Assembly: GCA_016197205.1 (NCBI GenBank)
Contig: JACPWG010000094.1
Coordinates: 1 to 38,422 of the forward strand
DNA: 38,422 bases
Reading direction: 5' to 3'
Source: Planctomycetota bacterium
Lineage (GTDB): Bacteria > Planctomycetota > MHYJ01 > WSZJ01 > JACPWG01
In this document: positions 1 through 8,600 of the stretch, one piece after another
Layout: every line of letters starts with the position of its first letter
How positions within the stretch are numbered: the first letter of the stretch is position 1
Notes under the pieces: generated by a model
Databases searched by the model: none
What the model saw: the letters and a program-made list of their open reading frames with translations, nothing else
Told to the model about the DNA's origin: nothing
Translations under genes and position numbers: made by a program

Positions 1-2
1 GC

Positions 3-239
3 TACGAGTCGGTGATCCACCTGGAGTCGCTGGCGACCGCCGCGCCGGAGCGGTACGGCCGGGACGGCAACGAGCAGCGGTTCGAGCCGCTGGAGCGGGC
101 GCGCGTGCTGGAACTGGCGGCGCGCGAGGCCTGGGCCCGGCTCCCGCGTCGGATCATCATCGACGGCCGGCGGGGAATCGAGGGGAAGATCAGCGAGGTG
201 CTGGGGATCCTGCGGTACGTGCTGGCGGCGGGGCCGTGA
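3..239 (+). CDS. AAA_28-like ATPase, C-terminal part (5' end outside window)
   Basis: The reading frame is open from the window edge (first full codon at position 3) to TGA at 237-239, so this is the last 78 residues of a longer protein. The residues YESVIHLESLA, then an N-E-Q-R-F-E-P segment, then a helix ending AWARLPRRIIIDG and a final helix EGKISEVLGILRYVL, follow the C-terminal layout of AAA_28 predicted ATPases (related to NadR-type kinases). In these, Y-x-x-V-x-H-L begins a strand and the N-x-x-R segment lies in the lid. The Walker motifs would be upstream, outside the window. It converges on the next gene with a 67-bp gap. The family call rests on a short segment and is moderately secure; that the frame is coding is clear from codon use. 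Confidence 0.6.
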   Translation, partial: YESVIHLESLATAAPERYGRDGNEQRFEPLERARVLELAAREAWARLPRRIIIDGRRGIEGKISEVLGILRYVLAAGP

Positions 240-306
240 CGGCGCGGGAGGCTCTCACGCCTTGAGCTCCCTGACGATTCCAGGTCCGCTCCTGGCGGCG
301 GCCAGC

Positions 307-981
307 CTATTTCGACGTCGCCTCCGCGAGCCGCTTGCGAACCATTCGCTTCACCTGGGACCACGACGTGCCGGTACTCTTCGGGACTTCGAGTTCGAGC
401 CGCTCCCTCACGCAGGAGCAGGAGTCGGGATCGGAGTCGGAGCCGCCGAAGAGAGCGGTATCAAGGGCACAGGCCAACTCGTATGACTTGCCCCAGCCCC
501 AGTCGCTGTCCAGAGGCGGACTGAGCCTCGCCGCGATCAGGACGCGGGCCTCCTCGGGTGCCGTGCGAGCAAAGGCGCGCAGTCTGCGCCAATGCCACTC
601 CTTCCACTCCTTGAGCAGCCCCGCGTGGTAGTAGCCGCAGCCCCAGGGCTCCTCGCAATCCCCAACGCCGTCGAAGTGGACCACGGCCCAGCGATGGCCG
701 GGACACGAAAACCCAAACTGCTTCTCCAAGATGTCGGTGAATTCGGTAGGAGAGACAGTTTTTGCGTTCAGCCCCAACCCAAGGCTCCGGGCGAGGAGCT
801 TGGTCCGCACGTCGCAACGTGCGCCACAGATCCGGCAGAGCCCCCAGCCGTTGGAGCCACTCGGCCCGAGCAGCCAGAGCGCGGAGAGGGCGGCGATGAC
901 GGCGAGCAGGGTGCGGAGGGTGAACCTCGGGGGGCGCGTCCTGGGACCGGTGCGCGCGGATTCCTGTGGCACGAAGGGCAT
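307..981 (-). CDS. Hypothetical single-pass membrane protein with cysteine knuckle
   Basis: A 224-residue protein of unknown function. A basic N-terminus (residues 1-19) leads into one hydrophobic segment containing FTLRTLLAVIAALSALWLL, the type of N-terminal anchor widespread in planctomycete hypothetical proteins. A Cys-x-x-Cys-Gly-x-x-Cys cluster (LCRICGARC) follows about 15 residues after the anchor and may bind a metal. The rest is soluble, rich in Trp, Asp and Cys, and lacks a domain I recognise. I chose the ATG at 981 because the longer frame (to 1098) starts inside the MITE-like element at 1056-1430, and the first 39 residues of that version look like translated repeat. The gene stands alone between the convergent partial ATPase gene and the element. 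Confidence 0.7.
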   Translation of the reverse strand: MPFVPQESARTGPRTRPPRFTLRTLLAVIAALSALWLLGPSGSNGWGLCRICGARCDVRTKLLARSLGLGLNAKTVSPTEFTDILEKQFGFSCPGHRWAVVHFDGVGDCEEPWGCGYYHAGLLKEWKEWHWRRLRAFARTAPEEARVLIAARLSPPLDSDWGWGKSYELACALDTALFGGSDSDPDSCSCVRERLELEVPKSTGTSWSQVKRMVRKRLAEATSK

Positions 982-1055
982 GTTGCCTCGCGAGGAGGTG
1001 GCCTGTCCCCATCGTTCATCCGGGGGAACGTGCGTCTCACGGTGGGCTGGAAGGC

Positions 1056-1430
1056 CAGCCCTTTCAAGGTGGCTGCGCCGCCCCGTCGCACGCCGCAACT
1101 AGCGTGTTCACTTGAGCATGCGACTTGAACCGGCCTTGTGGTGCAGGGCTTCCGCCTTCGCGCGTGGCGCTTCGGTGGACGTGTCCGCCCTGCACCCGCT
1201 CTCGCACGGAACGTCTGCCCCTCCTCCACGACTTCCTCTGACCGCTCCCGCACTCCAAACGCTCGGCGAATTTCATACGGGGCGTCCCGTCGGTGCAGGG
1301 CGGAAGCCCTGCACCACAAGGGCTCGGGGCCGACGGAGGCGAGCAGTGGGAAGTTCGCCCCTTCCCGCGCTCGACCGCTTGAGCCTCCGTGCCACTCGGG
1401 TCGACTCGTTCAGCCACGTTGAAAGGGCTG
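1056..1430 (-). mobile_element. MITE-like element, family 1, copy 1 (375 bp)
   Basis: The ends are 20-bp imperfect terminal inverted repeats: 1056-1075 (CAGCCCTTTCAAGGTGGCTG) and 1411-1430, whose complement differs at one position. The flanks are GCTGGAAGGC (1046-1055) and GTTGGAAGGC (1431-1440), a 10-bp target-site duplication with one mismatch. By eye the body is over 90 percent identical to copy 2 (12152-12526), in the opposite orientation, and of exactly the same length. Inside is a 10-bp-stem hairpin (GGTGCAGGGC-TTCC-GCCCTGCACC on the minus strand), and further along an inverted second copy of its flank, so the element has nested palindromes. It encodes no transposase. Its left end lies about 75 bp upstream of the start of the membrane protein gene. 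Confidence 0.85.
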
Positions 1431-1700
1431 GTTGGAAGGCTTGAAGCTTGAGATTCGGTTGCCTGGGGCACATCTCGTGCGCAGTAGCGGGATCGAACCC
1501 GGGGCCATGACAGGACGCGCCGAGACCGCTCCCTCACGGTCGCGGTTCCGTGTCGCTGCTGGTGGCCGAGTCGCAGAAGTCCCGCCCGACATTTTGCCGG
1601 CCGGCCCGCCCGCTCCACGCACGGTGTTCAAACCACGACACGCCGTTGGAGTTGGTCATTGGTCCTTGGAGTTACGCCCCGCCGCGCGCTCACGCGGCCC
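1431..1700. other. Non-coding gap, no gene seen
   Basis: After the copy-1 duplication this stretch has a short palindrome around GGCTTGAAGCTT, a tRNA T-loop-like string near 1489-1500 (GGGATCGAACCC) with no tRNA around it, and a palindromic-looking segment near 1528-1553 that resembles dispersed repeats of planctomycete genomes. No open frame here has credible codon use or recognisable protein similarity. Confidence 0.6.
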
Positions 1701-2699
1701 TCACGCCTTGGTTACCAGCTTGGCCAGCCGCGGGATCGCCGACGCAGCCTCGAGGGGATGGACGAGGAAGTCCCGGGCGCCGGCCTTGATGGCCTGGACG
1801 ACCAGCTCCTTTTGCGCGTGGTGGCTCGTGACGACGATCGGCAGGTTGGCGCTCTTGGGATGCGTGCGCGCGGACTGGCAGCGTTTCAGCCCCTCGGCAG
1901 TGTTGGCACCCAGGTCCAGCAGGAGCAGATCCACCGGCTCCCGCGCGGCCGAGGCGTAGGCCTCCGCCAGACTTCGCACGCCGATCAAGGTGAGGGGAGT
2001 GCACGCGAACCGGCCCTCCACTTCGCGCAGCAGCTTCGCGTCTTCGCTGACGAAGAGCGCCCGGCCGACCAGCTTGTCCGTGAACGCATTCACGCCGGCC
2101 ACGGTGAGGAGCGCCTGGGCCGTGTCGCAAGGGAGAAGGAGCAGGAACGAACTCGGGTCGAAGCCTTGGAAGGAGAGCTTCCACTGCACGGAGAGCCACG
2201 GGTTCCAGCGAAAAACGTGGTCGAGATCCGCGCGGCCGCGCGCCGGGTGGACCGGCCGGGCCTCGGTCTGGGCAACCGAGAGGTCCTCGGACAGCATCTC
2301 GCGAAGCCCGCGAGCATAGCCGCCGCAAAACTGGTTCAGCCCTTCGCGGGCGGCGTCCAGCTCGAGGTCGGAGAGCGCGAACGAATTGCGTTTCCTGCGG
2401 ATCTCGTCGGCGGGAGCGCGCACCATGAGGCCGGCCAGGGTTGCGGCGTCGACGGTGCGGAGGAGGAACGCGAGCTGACCCGGAATCGCGCCGGTGGATT
2501 CGGCGAGGCAATGGAGCGCCGGCTCGCCGAAGGGCGGGGGGATGTCGGTCCGCTCGCGCAGCGTGACCTCGGGGGTCTCGGCGGAGACGACGGCCTCGGC
2601 GAGCGCGCTCCAGCCCTGTACGCCGCGCTGGATCGACGCGTCGGTGAGGGAGAGGAGCGTGTCGCGCGCCGGTCGGGTCAGATAGATCCCTAGCGCCAT
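1701..2699 (-). CDS. CheC-like domain fused to a degenerate response-regulator receiver
   Basis: 332 residues. The N-terminal part (about 30-200) has the look of a CheC/FliY/CheX-type domain: an acidic strand region, then a helix DAAREGLNQFCGGYARGL (115-132) at the place where CheC phosphatases carry their E-x-x-N-E-x-x-N-x-x-G signature, though only the Asn is convincing. The C-terminal part (213-330) is a receiver domain: acidic pair E219/D220, phosphoacceptor candidate D262 (LLLLDLG), T291/S292, and VHP at 313-315 where CheY has K-P, so the conserved Lys is His314. It starts with ATG behind a good GAGGAGG site at about 2709, 64 bp after the CheY-like gene, and probably shares its promoter. 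The likely role is receiving or damping a phosphorelay signal; the CheC part is tentative, the receiver part secure. Confidence 0.7.
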   Translation of the reverse strand: MALGIYLTRPARDTLLSLTDASIQRGVQGWSALAEAVVSAETPEVTLRERTDIPPPFGEPALHCLAESTGAIPGQLAFLLRTVDAATLAGLMVRAPADEIRRKRNSFALSDLELDAAREGLNQFCGGYARGLREMLSEDLSVAQTEARPVHPARGRADLDHVFRWNPWLSVQWKLSFQGFDPSSFLLLLPCDTAQALLTVAGVNAFTDKLVGRALFVSEDAKLLREVEGRFACTPLTLIGVRSLAEAYASAAREPVDLLLLDLGANTAEGLKRCQSARTHPKSANLPIVVTSHHAQKELVVQAIKAGARDFLVHPLEAASAIPRLAKLVTKA

Positions 2700-2763
2700 C
2701 GGGGTGCGCCTCCTCGAGTGCGGATGGGGCTCCGGGCGGGTCCCGGGCCCGACGGCACCCGGC

Positions 2764-3165
2764 TCAGACCGCTCCGCCGGTCAGGCGTGACACCGCGAGT
2801 CCCAGCAGAGCGGGGACCTTCCGCTGGAGTTCGTCGAGGGTCGGAGGTTTTTGAATGACCTCCGACGCGCCGCACCGGCGGGCAAGGTCCATCTTGGCGG
2901 GGCTCCCCTCGGCGGTGATGAGCAAGATGGGGATGGCGGGGGCCACCTGGCGGAGACGGGTCACGAACTCGTACCCGTCCATCGTCGGCATCGCGAGATC
3001 GCAGAAGACGATGTCGATCTCGCCGGGGCGGAACTGCGCCAGCGCCTCCGTTCCGTTGCCCGCTTCGATTACGTGGACCACGTCGAAGCCCGCCTGGCGC
3101 AGACCGCGCGCCAGGAGCATCCGCATGACGGACGAGTCGTCCACGATCATGATGCGCAGCTTCAT
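2764..3165 (-). CDS. CheY-like single-domain response regulator
   Basis: 133 residues, essentially one receiver domain. All catalytic positions are present: D9/D10 (IVDDSS), phosphoacceptor D56 (VFCDLAMP), T84 (LLITAEGS) and K106 (VIQKPP). There is no output domain, so it should act through protein contacts, either as a CheY-like messenger or as phosphodonor partner for the CheC/receiver protein encoded directly downstream. The ATG at 3165 is preferred over an in-frame ATG at 3240: it begins the canonical first strand (MKLRIMIVDD), has AAGGA upstream, and lies downstream of the promoter at 3231-3259, whereas the longer start would overlap the -10 box. No histidine kinase lies nearby. Confidence 0.9.
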   Translation of the reverse strand: MKLRIMIVDDSSVMRMLLARGLRQAGFDVVHVIEAGNGTEALAQFRPGEIDIVFCDLAMPTMDGYEFVTRLRQVAPAIPILLITAEGSPAKMDLARRCGASEVIQKPPTLDELQRKVPALLGLAVSRLTGGAV

Positions 3166-3230
3166 CGGGGACCTGTTCCTTCGGCAGCTCCACGGCTCCG
3201 GCAGTGCCGGGCCCGAAATTCGAACCGTCC

Positions 3231-3259
3231 AGTATAGCATGCAGGCCGAGGGGGGTCAA
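3231..3259 (-). promoter_or_regulatory. Sigma70-type promoter for the cheY-like operon
   Basis: On the minus strand TTGACC (3259-3254) and TATACT (3236-3231) are separated by 17 bp, and the -10 is extended (TGC before TATACT). Transcription would start near 3224, leaving a leader of about 60 nt to the ATG at 3165. The match and spacing are near ideal in an otherwise GC-saturated intergenic region. Confidence 0.8.
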
Positions 3260-3462
3260 TTCGGGCCTCGTCGCGACTCCTCGCGCAGGGCGACCCCCGT
3301 CCTCTATCTTCGGCCATTTCTCGCATTCGCTCGCGTGTCCGCCGCAAGCCGGTCGCGATTTGGGCCGATGAATACCGGGGGAGCGGTCGCGAAGGGGCTT
3401 CGCGCCGCGCCGTGCCGTGTCGGAGAGGGGAGGAAGCGTTCTTTCTCTGGAGGATGCCCGCC

Positions 3463-3723
3463 ATGGTCACGCCCGAACGAGGTTGGGATGCCCGGTTCGA
3501 CGGAGACGCCCTGGTCTTCCAAACCCGCATGAAACTCTTGATCCGTGCCCGTTTCGCGGATATCCTCGGCGACGATGTGGAGCTCCTCAACCAACCGGAC
3601 GGCCTCGACCGGCTCTCGGCGAAGTACTTGGCCCGGCTGAAATCCACCGGCCCGGCGACTCCCGCCCGCGTCGTCGAGCGCGTGTCGGCGCCGGTCGAAG
3701 CGGAGCTCGTGGAAGCCTCCTAA
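3463..3723 (+). CDS. Small hypothetical protein
   Basis: 86 residues with no family I recognise. The start at ATG 3463 is set by GGAGG at 3449-3453, 9 nt upstream; the in-frame ATG at 3454 would touch that site. The protein is charged and mostly helical in appearance (MKLLIRARFADILGDDVELL, then LDRLSAKYLARLKS), ending in a short acidic tail (VEAELVEAS). Codon use is GC-rich in third position like neighbouring real genes. Its TAA stop (3721-3723) abuts the first base of repeat family 2 copy A, so the repeat may sit exactly at the transcript's 3' end. It is on the opposite strand to the cheY operon, whose promoter lies about 200 bp upstream. Confidence 0.55.
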   Translation: MVTPERGWDARFDGDALVFQTRMKLLIRARFADILGDDVELLNQPDGLDRLSAKYLARLKSTGPATPARVVERVSAPVEAELVEAS

Positions 3724-3805
3724 GCGCCCGCGCAAAAATAACTGAGCAGACTCGGACCTCGAGGCTCCTGGGGGCGCGGCCCTCTGGGCCGCGCTGCGCG
3801 GGCGC
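3724..3805 (+). repeat. Repeat family 2, copy A
   Basis: Begins GCGCCCGCGCAAAAATAACT directly after a TAA stop and shares about 75 bp with copies B (24493) and C (38340). The shared part includes ACTCGGACCTCGAGGCTCC (A/T variants) and a hairpin GCGCGGCCC-TCT-GGGCCGCGC with a 9-bp stem. It ends GCGCGGGCGC (3796-3805), the inverted complement of its first 10 bases, so it may be a short internally deleted element. Confidence 0.7.
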
Positions 3806-3899
3806 TAACGCGGCGGAGCCGCAACCAAAACCGAACACGGGTGCTACGCTTGTTGCACCCCTCACCCAACCCTCGCCCCCCCCGGGGAGAGGGCCGCCT

Positions 3900-3945
3900 C
3901 TTGTCGCCGAGTCCTTTCCACGAAGGAAAAGACCTCGGCGACAAG
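3900..3945 (+). promoter_or_regulatory. Strong stem-loop in the rph leader
   Basis: CTTGTCGCCGAG (3900-3911) pairs perfectly with CTCGGCGACAAG (3934-3945). Inside, TCCTT pairs with AAGGA, giving a 46-nt two-part hairpin. It ends 21 nt before the TTG start of RNase PH. There is no T run after it on either strand, so a terminator is unlikely; a leader RNA structure or a REP-type palindrome fits better. Function is not known. Confidence 0.5.
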
Positions 3946-3966
3946 AGACCAACGCGGGAGACGCCC

Positions 3967-4692
3967 TTGCCCCCCTCGCGCGCCGACGGTCGTGCCCCGG
4001 ACCAGCTCCGGCCCGTCAAGCTCCAGCGACGCTACTCGAAATACTCCGCGGGCTCGGTCCTCTTCGAGGCCGGCGACACGCGCGTGGTCTGCAACGTGAG
4101 CGTGGAGGAGTCGGTGCCCGCCCATCTGCGGGACACCGGCAAGGGGTGGATCACCGCCGAGTACGGCATGCTCCCGGGCTCCACGGCCCAGCGCAAGACC
4201 CGGGAGCGCTTCGGCAAGGTCGACGGCCGCAGCCTGGAGATCCAGCGCCTCATCGGCCGCTCCCTTCGCTCGATCGTGGACATGGAGCTGCTCGGCGAAC
4301 GGACGCTCTGGGTGGACTGCGACGTCCTGCAGGCGGACGGCGGCACCCGGACCGCCGCGGTCACCGGCGCGTACGTCGCCCTCGTCGATTGCTGCAACGC
4401 GCTCGTGAAGGAGCGCCGCGTCATCCGAAGCCCCATCCGGACCGCGCTCGCCGCCGTCAGCGTCGGGCTCGTGCGCGGCATCCCCATCCTCGACCTCTCC
4501 TACCTCGAGGACTCCCTCGCCGACGTCGACATGAACGTCGTCATGACCGCGCAGGGGGAGTTCATCGAGCTGCAGGGGACGGGCGAGGGGCGGACCTTTT
4601 CCAGGGACCAGCTCGCGCAGCTCCTCACCCTCGCCGAGCACGGCGTCCGCGGCCTCCTCGATGCGCAGAAAGCGGCGCTCGCCTCGTCGTGA
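3967..4692 (+). CDS. rph: Ribonuclease PH
   Basis: 241 residues, the normal length for RNase PH, the phosphorolytic 3'-5' exoribonuclease that trims tRNA precursors, using phosphate and releasing nucleoside diphosphates. The family N-terminus (RADGRAPDQLRPVKL) fixes the start at TTG 3967, which has GGGAG 7 nt upstream; the ATG-like frame further upstream reads through the leader hairpin. Recognisable core motifs are GDTRVVC, KGWITAEYGMLPGST, GRSLEIQRLIGRSLR, the QADGGTRTAAVTGA phosphate-binding segment, and LEDSLADVDMNVVMT carrying the conserved acidic residues. The stop overlaps the next gene's start by 4 nt, so the two are translationally coupled. Confidence 0.95.
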   Translation: MPPSRADGRAPDQLRPVKLQRRYSKYSAGSVLFEAGDTRVVCNVSVEESVPAHLRDTGKGWITAEYGMLPGSTAQRKTRERFGKVDGRSLEIQRLIGRSLRSIVDMELLGERTLWVDCDVLQADGGTRTAAVTGAYVALVDCCNALVKERRVIRSPIRTALAAVSVGLVRGIPILDLSYLEDSLADVDMNVVMTAQGEFIELQGTGEGRTFSRDQLAQLLTLAEHGVRGLLDAQKAALASS

Positions 4693-5213
4693 ACGCCGGC
4701 GCCGAAGACGCTGTGGCCCGCCCCGCCCTCACCGCGCCGGCCGGCATCGCCGACCTGCCTCCCGACACTCGCGCCGCCCTGGTGGACGGGCTGGAGGCGA
4801 TTTATCGGGACCTGGCAGCGGACGTGGCGCGCGTCGGCCCCGTCTGCATCCGTCGCGGCGTCTGCTGCGATTTCGAGAAGCAGGACTACGTCCTCTACGC
4901 CACCACGGTCGAGCTGCTCTACCTTTCGCTGCACGTCGACCTGCGCGGCGTGGCGGTCGCCGGGAAGCGCTGCCCATTCTGGATCGGCGGGCTGTGCGGC
5001 CGGCACGAAGTGCGTCCCCTGGGCTGTCGCGTGTACTTCTGCGATCCCCGGTACGTCCCTTTCTCGCAGGACATTTACAATCGCCATCACCGCAAGCTGC
5101 AAGAACTGGGAGACCGGCTGGGCATCCCGTACGAGTACGCGCCGTTTTTGAGCCTGCTCGAGCGGTGGTCGGGGGCGGCAAAGGGAGTCCGGCTCGCACA
5201 CACCCAGCCGTGA
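4689..5213 (+). CDS. YkgJ-family cysteine-cluster protein
   Basis: 174 residues. Seven conserved cysteines in the YkgJ/UPF0153 arrangement: C53, C59 and C60 (CIRRGVCC), C95 (GKRCPF), C103 (GLCGRHEVRP), C113 and C118 (LGCRVYFC). The family is thought to bind zinc or an iron-sulfur cluster; its substrate is not established. The GTG start at 4689 overlaps the rph stop (GTGA), which argues for coupled expression. A later GTG at 4710 is possible, since the first 20 residues are not conserved-looking. The final residues (about 160-174) run into the start of a direct repeat (5211 on) that contains a mazF fragment, so the original C-terminus may have been altered by the rearrangement there. Confidence 0.8.
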   Translation: MNAGAEDAVARPALTAPAGIADLPPDTRAALVDGLEAIYRDLAADVARVGPVCIRRGVCCDFEKQDYVLYATTVELLYLSLHVDLRGVAVAGKRCPFWIGGLCGRHEVRPLGCRVYFCDPRYVPFSQDIYNRHHRKLQELGDRLGIPYEYAPFLSLLERWSGAAKGVRLAHTQP

Positions 5214-5405
5214 CGCGCCCCCCCCACCGCGCGTCACCCCACCTTCGCCAGGCGCCAGCTTCAGCCGTAGCGCCGCGTCCACTTCTCTCATCCGCTGCTG
5301 CGAAAGCCGGCCGGCGGGGGCCACGACGCCCGTCTTCGGCTCGCCGAACCTCCCAGGATCGATCGACCGCACCTGGAAGCACAGGAATACGGTGTGCAGA
5401 TCGAG
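5211..5405 (+). repeat. Direct repeat flanking the CHAT-TIR gene, left copy
   Basis: Matches 10441-10650 in the same orientation with small indels. Shared landmarks are TGACGC...CCACCGCGCGTCACCCC, CATCCGCTGC, AAAGCCGGCCGGCGGGGG, CGTCTTCGGCTCGCCGAA and AGGATCGATCGACCGCACC. The repeat is the 3' half of a mazF-type gene plus about 50 bp beyond it. The two copies bracket the 4.5-kb CHAT-TIR-STAND gene. Confidence 0.85.
5240..5405 (-). pseudogene. mazF/pemK toxin 3' fragment
   Basis: Read on the minus strand, this gives DLHTVFLCFQVRSIDPGRF, GEPKTGVVAPAGRLS and QQRMREVDAALRLKLA, nearly identical to the last third of the intact toxin at 10491-10853. The N-terminal half, with the RGQVHFVSLDPTKGREQSGTR core, is missing, and the stop codon is lost, so the frame runs on into the YkgJ gene. 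It cannot encode a working toxin. Confidence 0.8.
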
Positions 5406-5481
5406 CCCAATTGCACCATGCCCGACTTTCAGCTCGCCGTTGTCCCCCGCGTTTCCATTCTTTCGCATTTCCCGCTTGTCC

Positions 5482-5510
5482 TTGACCGGCTGCGGCGGCA
5501 GGCGTATGGT
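5482..5510 (+). promoter_or_regulatory. Candidate promoter for the CHAT-TIR-STAND gene
   Basis: TTGACC (5482-5487) and TATGGT (5505-5510) are 17 bp apart. The -35 is strong and the -10 weak. Transcription would start near 5517, leaving a leader of about 135 nt that contains a small GGGCAC-GGC-GTGCCC palindrome. It sits just downstream of the orphan mazF fragment, so the gene carries its own promoter between the flanking repeats. Confidence 0.5.
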
Positions 5511-5650
5511 AATGCGTGCGGCCCGGGCGCGCGTAGGGGCACGGCGTGCCCGTGCCCGCGCGGCGCGGCGCCGCATTCACTGCTTCGGGAGGCCAATGGC
5601 GCCTTGAGTCCCGCCCAATCTCCCAACTGCCCAGAGCGAGGGGAACGCGA

Positions 5651-8600
5651 ATGAGCGAACTGCGGCTCTTCCTCGAACGATCCGGCGCCACGCTTCAGGT
5701 TCGCCTGGGGTCGAATGGCGGGCTCGGCAAGCCGCTCCCATTCCAGCCGTTCCTCACCGATGACGACTTCGAGGACCTCCGCTGGTACCTGGAAGACTTC
5801 ATGGACCTGCCGGACGGGGGCGCCCTCGTGCGCGCGGAGCGCGTCGAGCGGGCGATGGAGGACTGGGGCAGACGACTCTTCGACGCCGTCTTCAAGGACG
5901 GGGACAACCGGGAATTCCTCCTGCAGCTTCGACGCGAGCCGGAGCCTCGACTCCTGACGCTCGCCACCCGCGACATCGAGGCGCTGCGTCAGCCCTGGGA
6001 GATGATGGCCGACGAGCGCGGCCCCCTCATCCGCCAGGGCATCACGATCCGCCGCCAGCTTGAGACCGCCGGCAAGCCCGTCGAGTTCCAGACCGGGCTG
6101 CCGCTCCGCGTGCTCTTGGTCGTCAGCCGACCCGGCGACACGGGGTTCATCGACCCGAGGCTCACCTCCCGCTCCATTCTCGAGGCCCTGACGCCGCTTG
6201 GCGCCCACGTCAAGCTCGACTTCTGCCGCCCGCCGACGCTGCCGCGCATGGACGAAATGCTGCACGAGGCCAAACGCCGGCATCAACCCTATCACATCGT
6301 CCATTTCGAGGGGCACGGCGTCTTCCTGCCGGAAGTCGAGATCGGCGCCCTCTGTTTCGAAAAGCCGGACGCGCCCGGCGCCGCGCTCGCGGAGGCAAAG
6401 ACCGACTTCGTCCGCGCGGATCGCCTGGGCGACCTGCTCGCCGCCCACGCCATACCGCTCGTCATTCTCGAGGCCTGCCGCACCGGCCAGCTCGGCAAGG
6501 TGGCGGTCTTTCGCGCGGTGGCGCCCCGGCTCATCCAGGCGGGCGTGGGGAGCGTGCTGTCCATGAGCCACGCCGTCCACGTCCAGGCCGCTCACATCCT
6601 GCTCAAGCGCTTCTACCACGAGCTGGTCGCGGGCGTGACCGTCGGGCAGGCGCTGGAGCAGGGGCGCGCCGCCCTGATGGCGAATCCCGGCCGCTGGCTG
6701 GAGCGCGGTCCGGTCGCGCGGGAGGTCACGCTCAAGGACTGGTTCTTGCCGCACCTCTACCAGTGCGGCGCCGACTTGCAGCTCGTGCCCGCCGGCCTCG
6801 CGTCGACTGTGCCTTCGAGCGTGGGCGAGGAGGAGGCCAAGGAGTTCGACGTCTTTCTCAGCCATGCGCACGCCGATTCCGCCCGCGTCGAGGGGATCGC
6901 CACGAGGCTCCACGAAAAGCACGGCCTGCGCGTGTGGCTGGACAAGTGGGCATGCGGTCCGGGCCCGCTCCACCCCCAGTGTCGCGACGGCGTGAGCAAG
7001 AGTCGCTTCGTCCTGATCGTGTGCTCCAGCGCCGCACTGGCCTCGGCTTGGGTGGCCGCTGAAATCGAAATGGCCCACGCGCTCGACCCGCGCGGACGAA
7101 ACCTCATCCCGCTGAAGATGGAGGCCGTGGAACTGCCGCTGGACCTGCGGGCGCTCCTCTGGGTGGACTTTCTCGACCCGGCGCAAGACGCGGCGAATAC
7201 GGGCAAGGTGGCCGCGATGATCGGACCGCGGACCTCCACGCCGGGGGCAGTCGGCGCAGCCGACGATGGAAAAACGGCGCCTCCCCGTTCCGCGGGCCGG
7301 AGCGTCGCCGCCCGTGGCGACGAGGCGGGCGCGTTCCCCCGGCCGCCCGTGTACGGTTTCCATGGCCGGGCGCACGAGCTATACGACCTGGAGGGGCACT
7401 TCCGCAGGCATCGAGCCATCATGGTTCATGCGATGGGCGGCATGGGGAAGACCAGCCTCGCGACCGAGGCCGCGCACTGGTGGACGCGGACCGGGCTATT
7501 CCCCGATGGCGCCTGCTTCGTCAGCTTCGAGCAATTCGCGACTGCCGACCGCGTCGTGCAGGTGCTTGGGTCGTACCTGGAAGGCGTGGCGTTCAGCTCC
7601 CACCCCATCGACGAGCAATTCCGACGCGCGAAGGAGTACTTCCACACGCGAAGCGTGCTCATGGTCTGGGACAACTTCGAGAGCGTCTTGCCGAAGTTCA
7701 ACGAGCGCCCGCGACTCCCGGGCACCGGCGCCGCTTCCCCGGGAGCGGACGGCGGCGGTGCGTCCGTGTACTCGGAGGAAGAGCGCAGGCGGGTGCTCGA
7801 CCTCTTTCGCGACTGGACGGAAGCCGAGGACGGCCTCGGCCGGCTCCTCGTCACGATCCGGCCGGAGGACTCCGGCCTGTTGGGCGCGTGCAAGGTGGAG
7901 CTGCGGGGCCTGGCCCGGCCGGACAGTCTGGGCCTGCTCGTGCGCGTGCTGGAAAAGGCCGGCGTGGACCTGCAAAAGCGCGGCCTCACGCGCGAGACGC
8001 TCGGCCCCTTGCTCGCCATGCTGGCCGACCACCCGCTCTCGATCGAGCTGGTCGGGCCACACCTGAACAAGCTCACGCCGGACGCAATCATGGCCGATTT
8101 CGGACGCTTGCTGGCCGAATTCCAACGCGGCGAGGGCCAGGAGCGGAACGATTCGCTGCTCGCCTCGCTGGCCTTCTCAACGCGTCGCCTCAGTCCGGCA
8201 GCGCAGGCCGCCCTGCCCTGGCTTGGCCTCTTCAGCGGCGGCGTGTTTGAGGACAATCTGCTGGACGTGAGCGGCATTCCGCCGGCGGAGTGGGAAGCCG
8301 CGCGGGCTGAAATGGAGGCGACGGCCCTGCTGCGGGTCGAGCGCGACATCCAGTTGAACGACCGGCCCTACCTTCGCTTCCATCCGACACTGGCCTACGC
8401 CGCCTCGGCTGCCGCCGTGGCGAATCCAGAGGAGGCGCGGAAACGGTTCATCGAAGTTTACCTGGGCGTGATGCAAGCCGTGGACCACGCTATGAGCGGC
8501 GCTCAGCCGCGCGCGGGCCTGGAGGTGATGGCACGGGAGGAAATCAACTTCCGAACCTCCGTTCGGTTGGCCGTTGACGACCATGCTTTCGACCTGGCTG

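Noticed and set aside
1475..1520. tRNA-like T-loop string (GGGATCGAACCC)
   Set aside because: The stem pairs only partly, no anticodon or acceptor arm is present, and the flanking sequence does not fold as a tRNA.
1064..1618. Open frames inside the 375-bp and 322-bp elements
   Set aside because: They appear in several frames of all copies, are broken by indels between copies and resemble no transposase.
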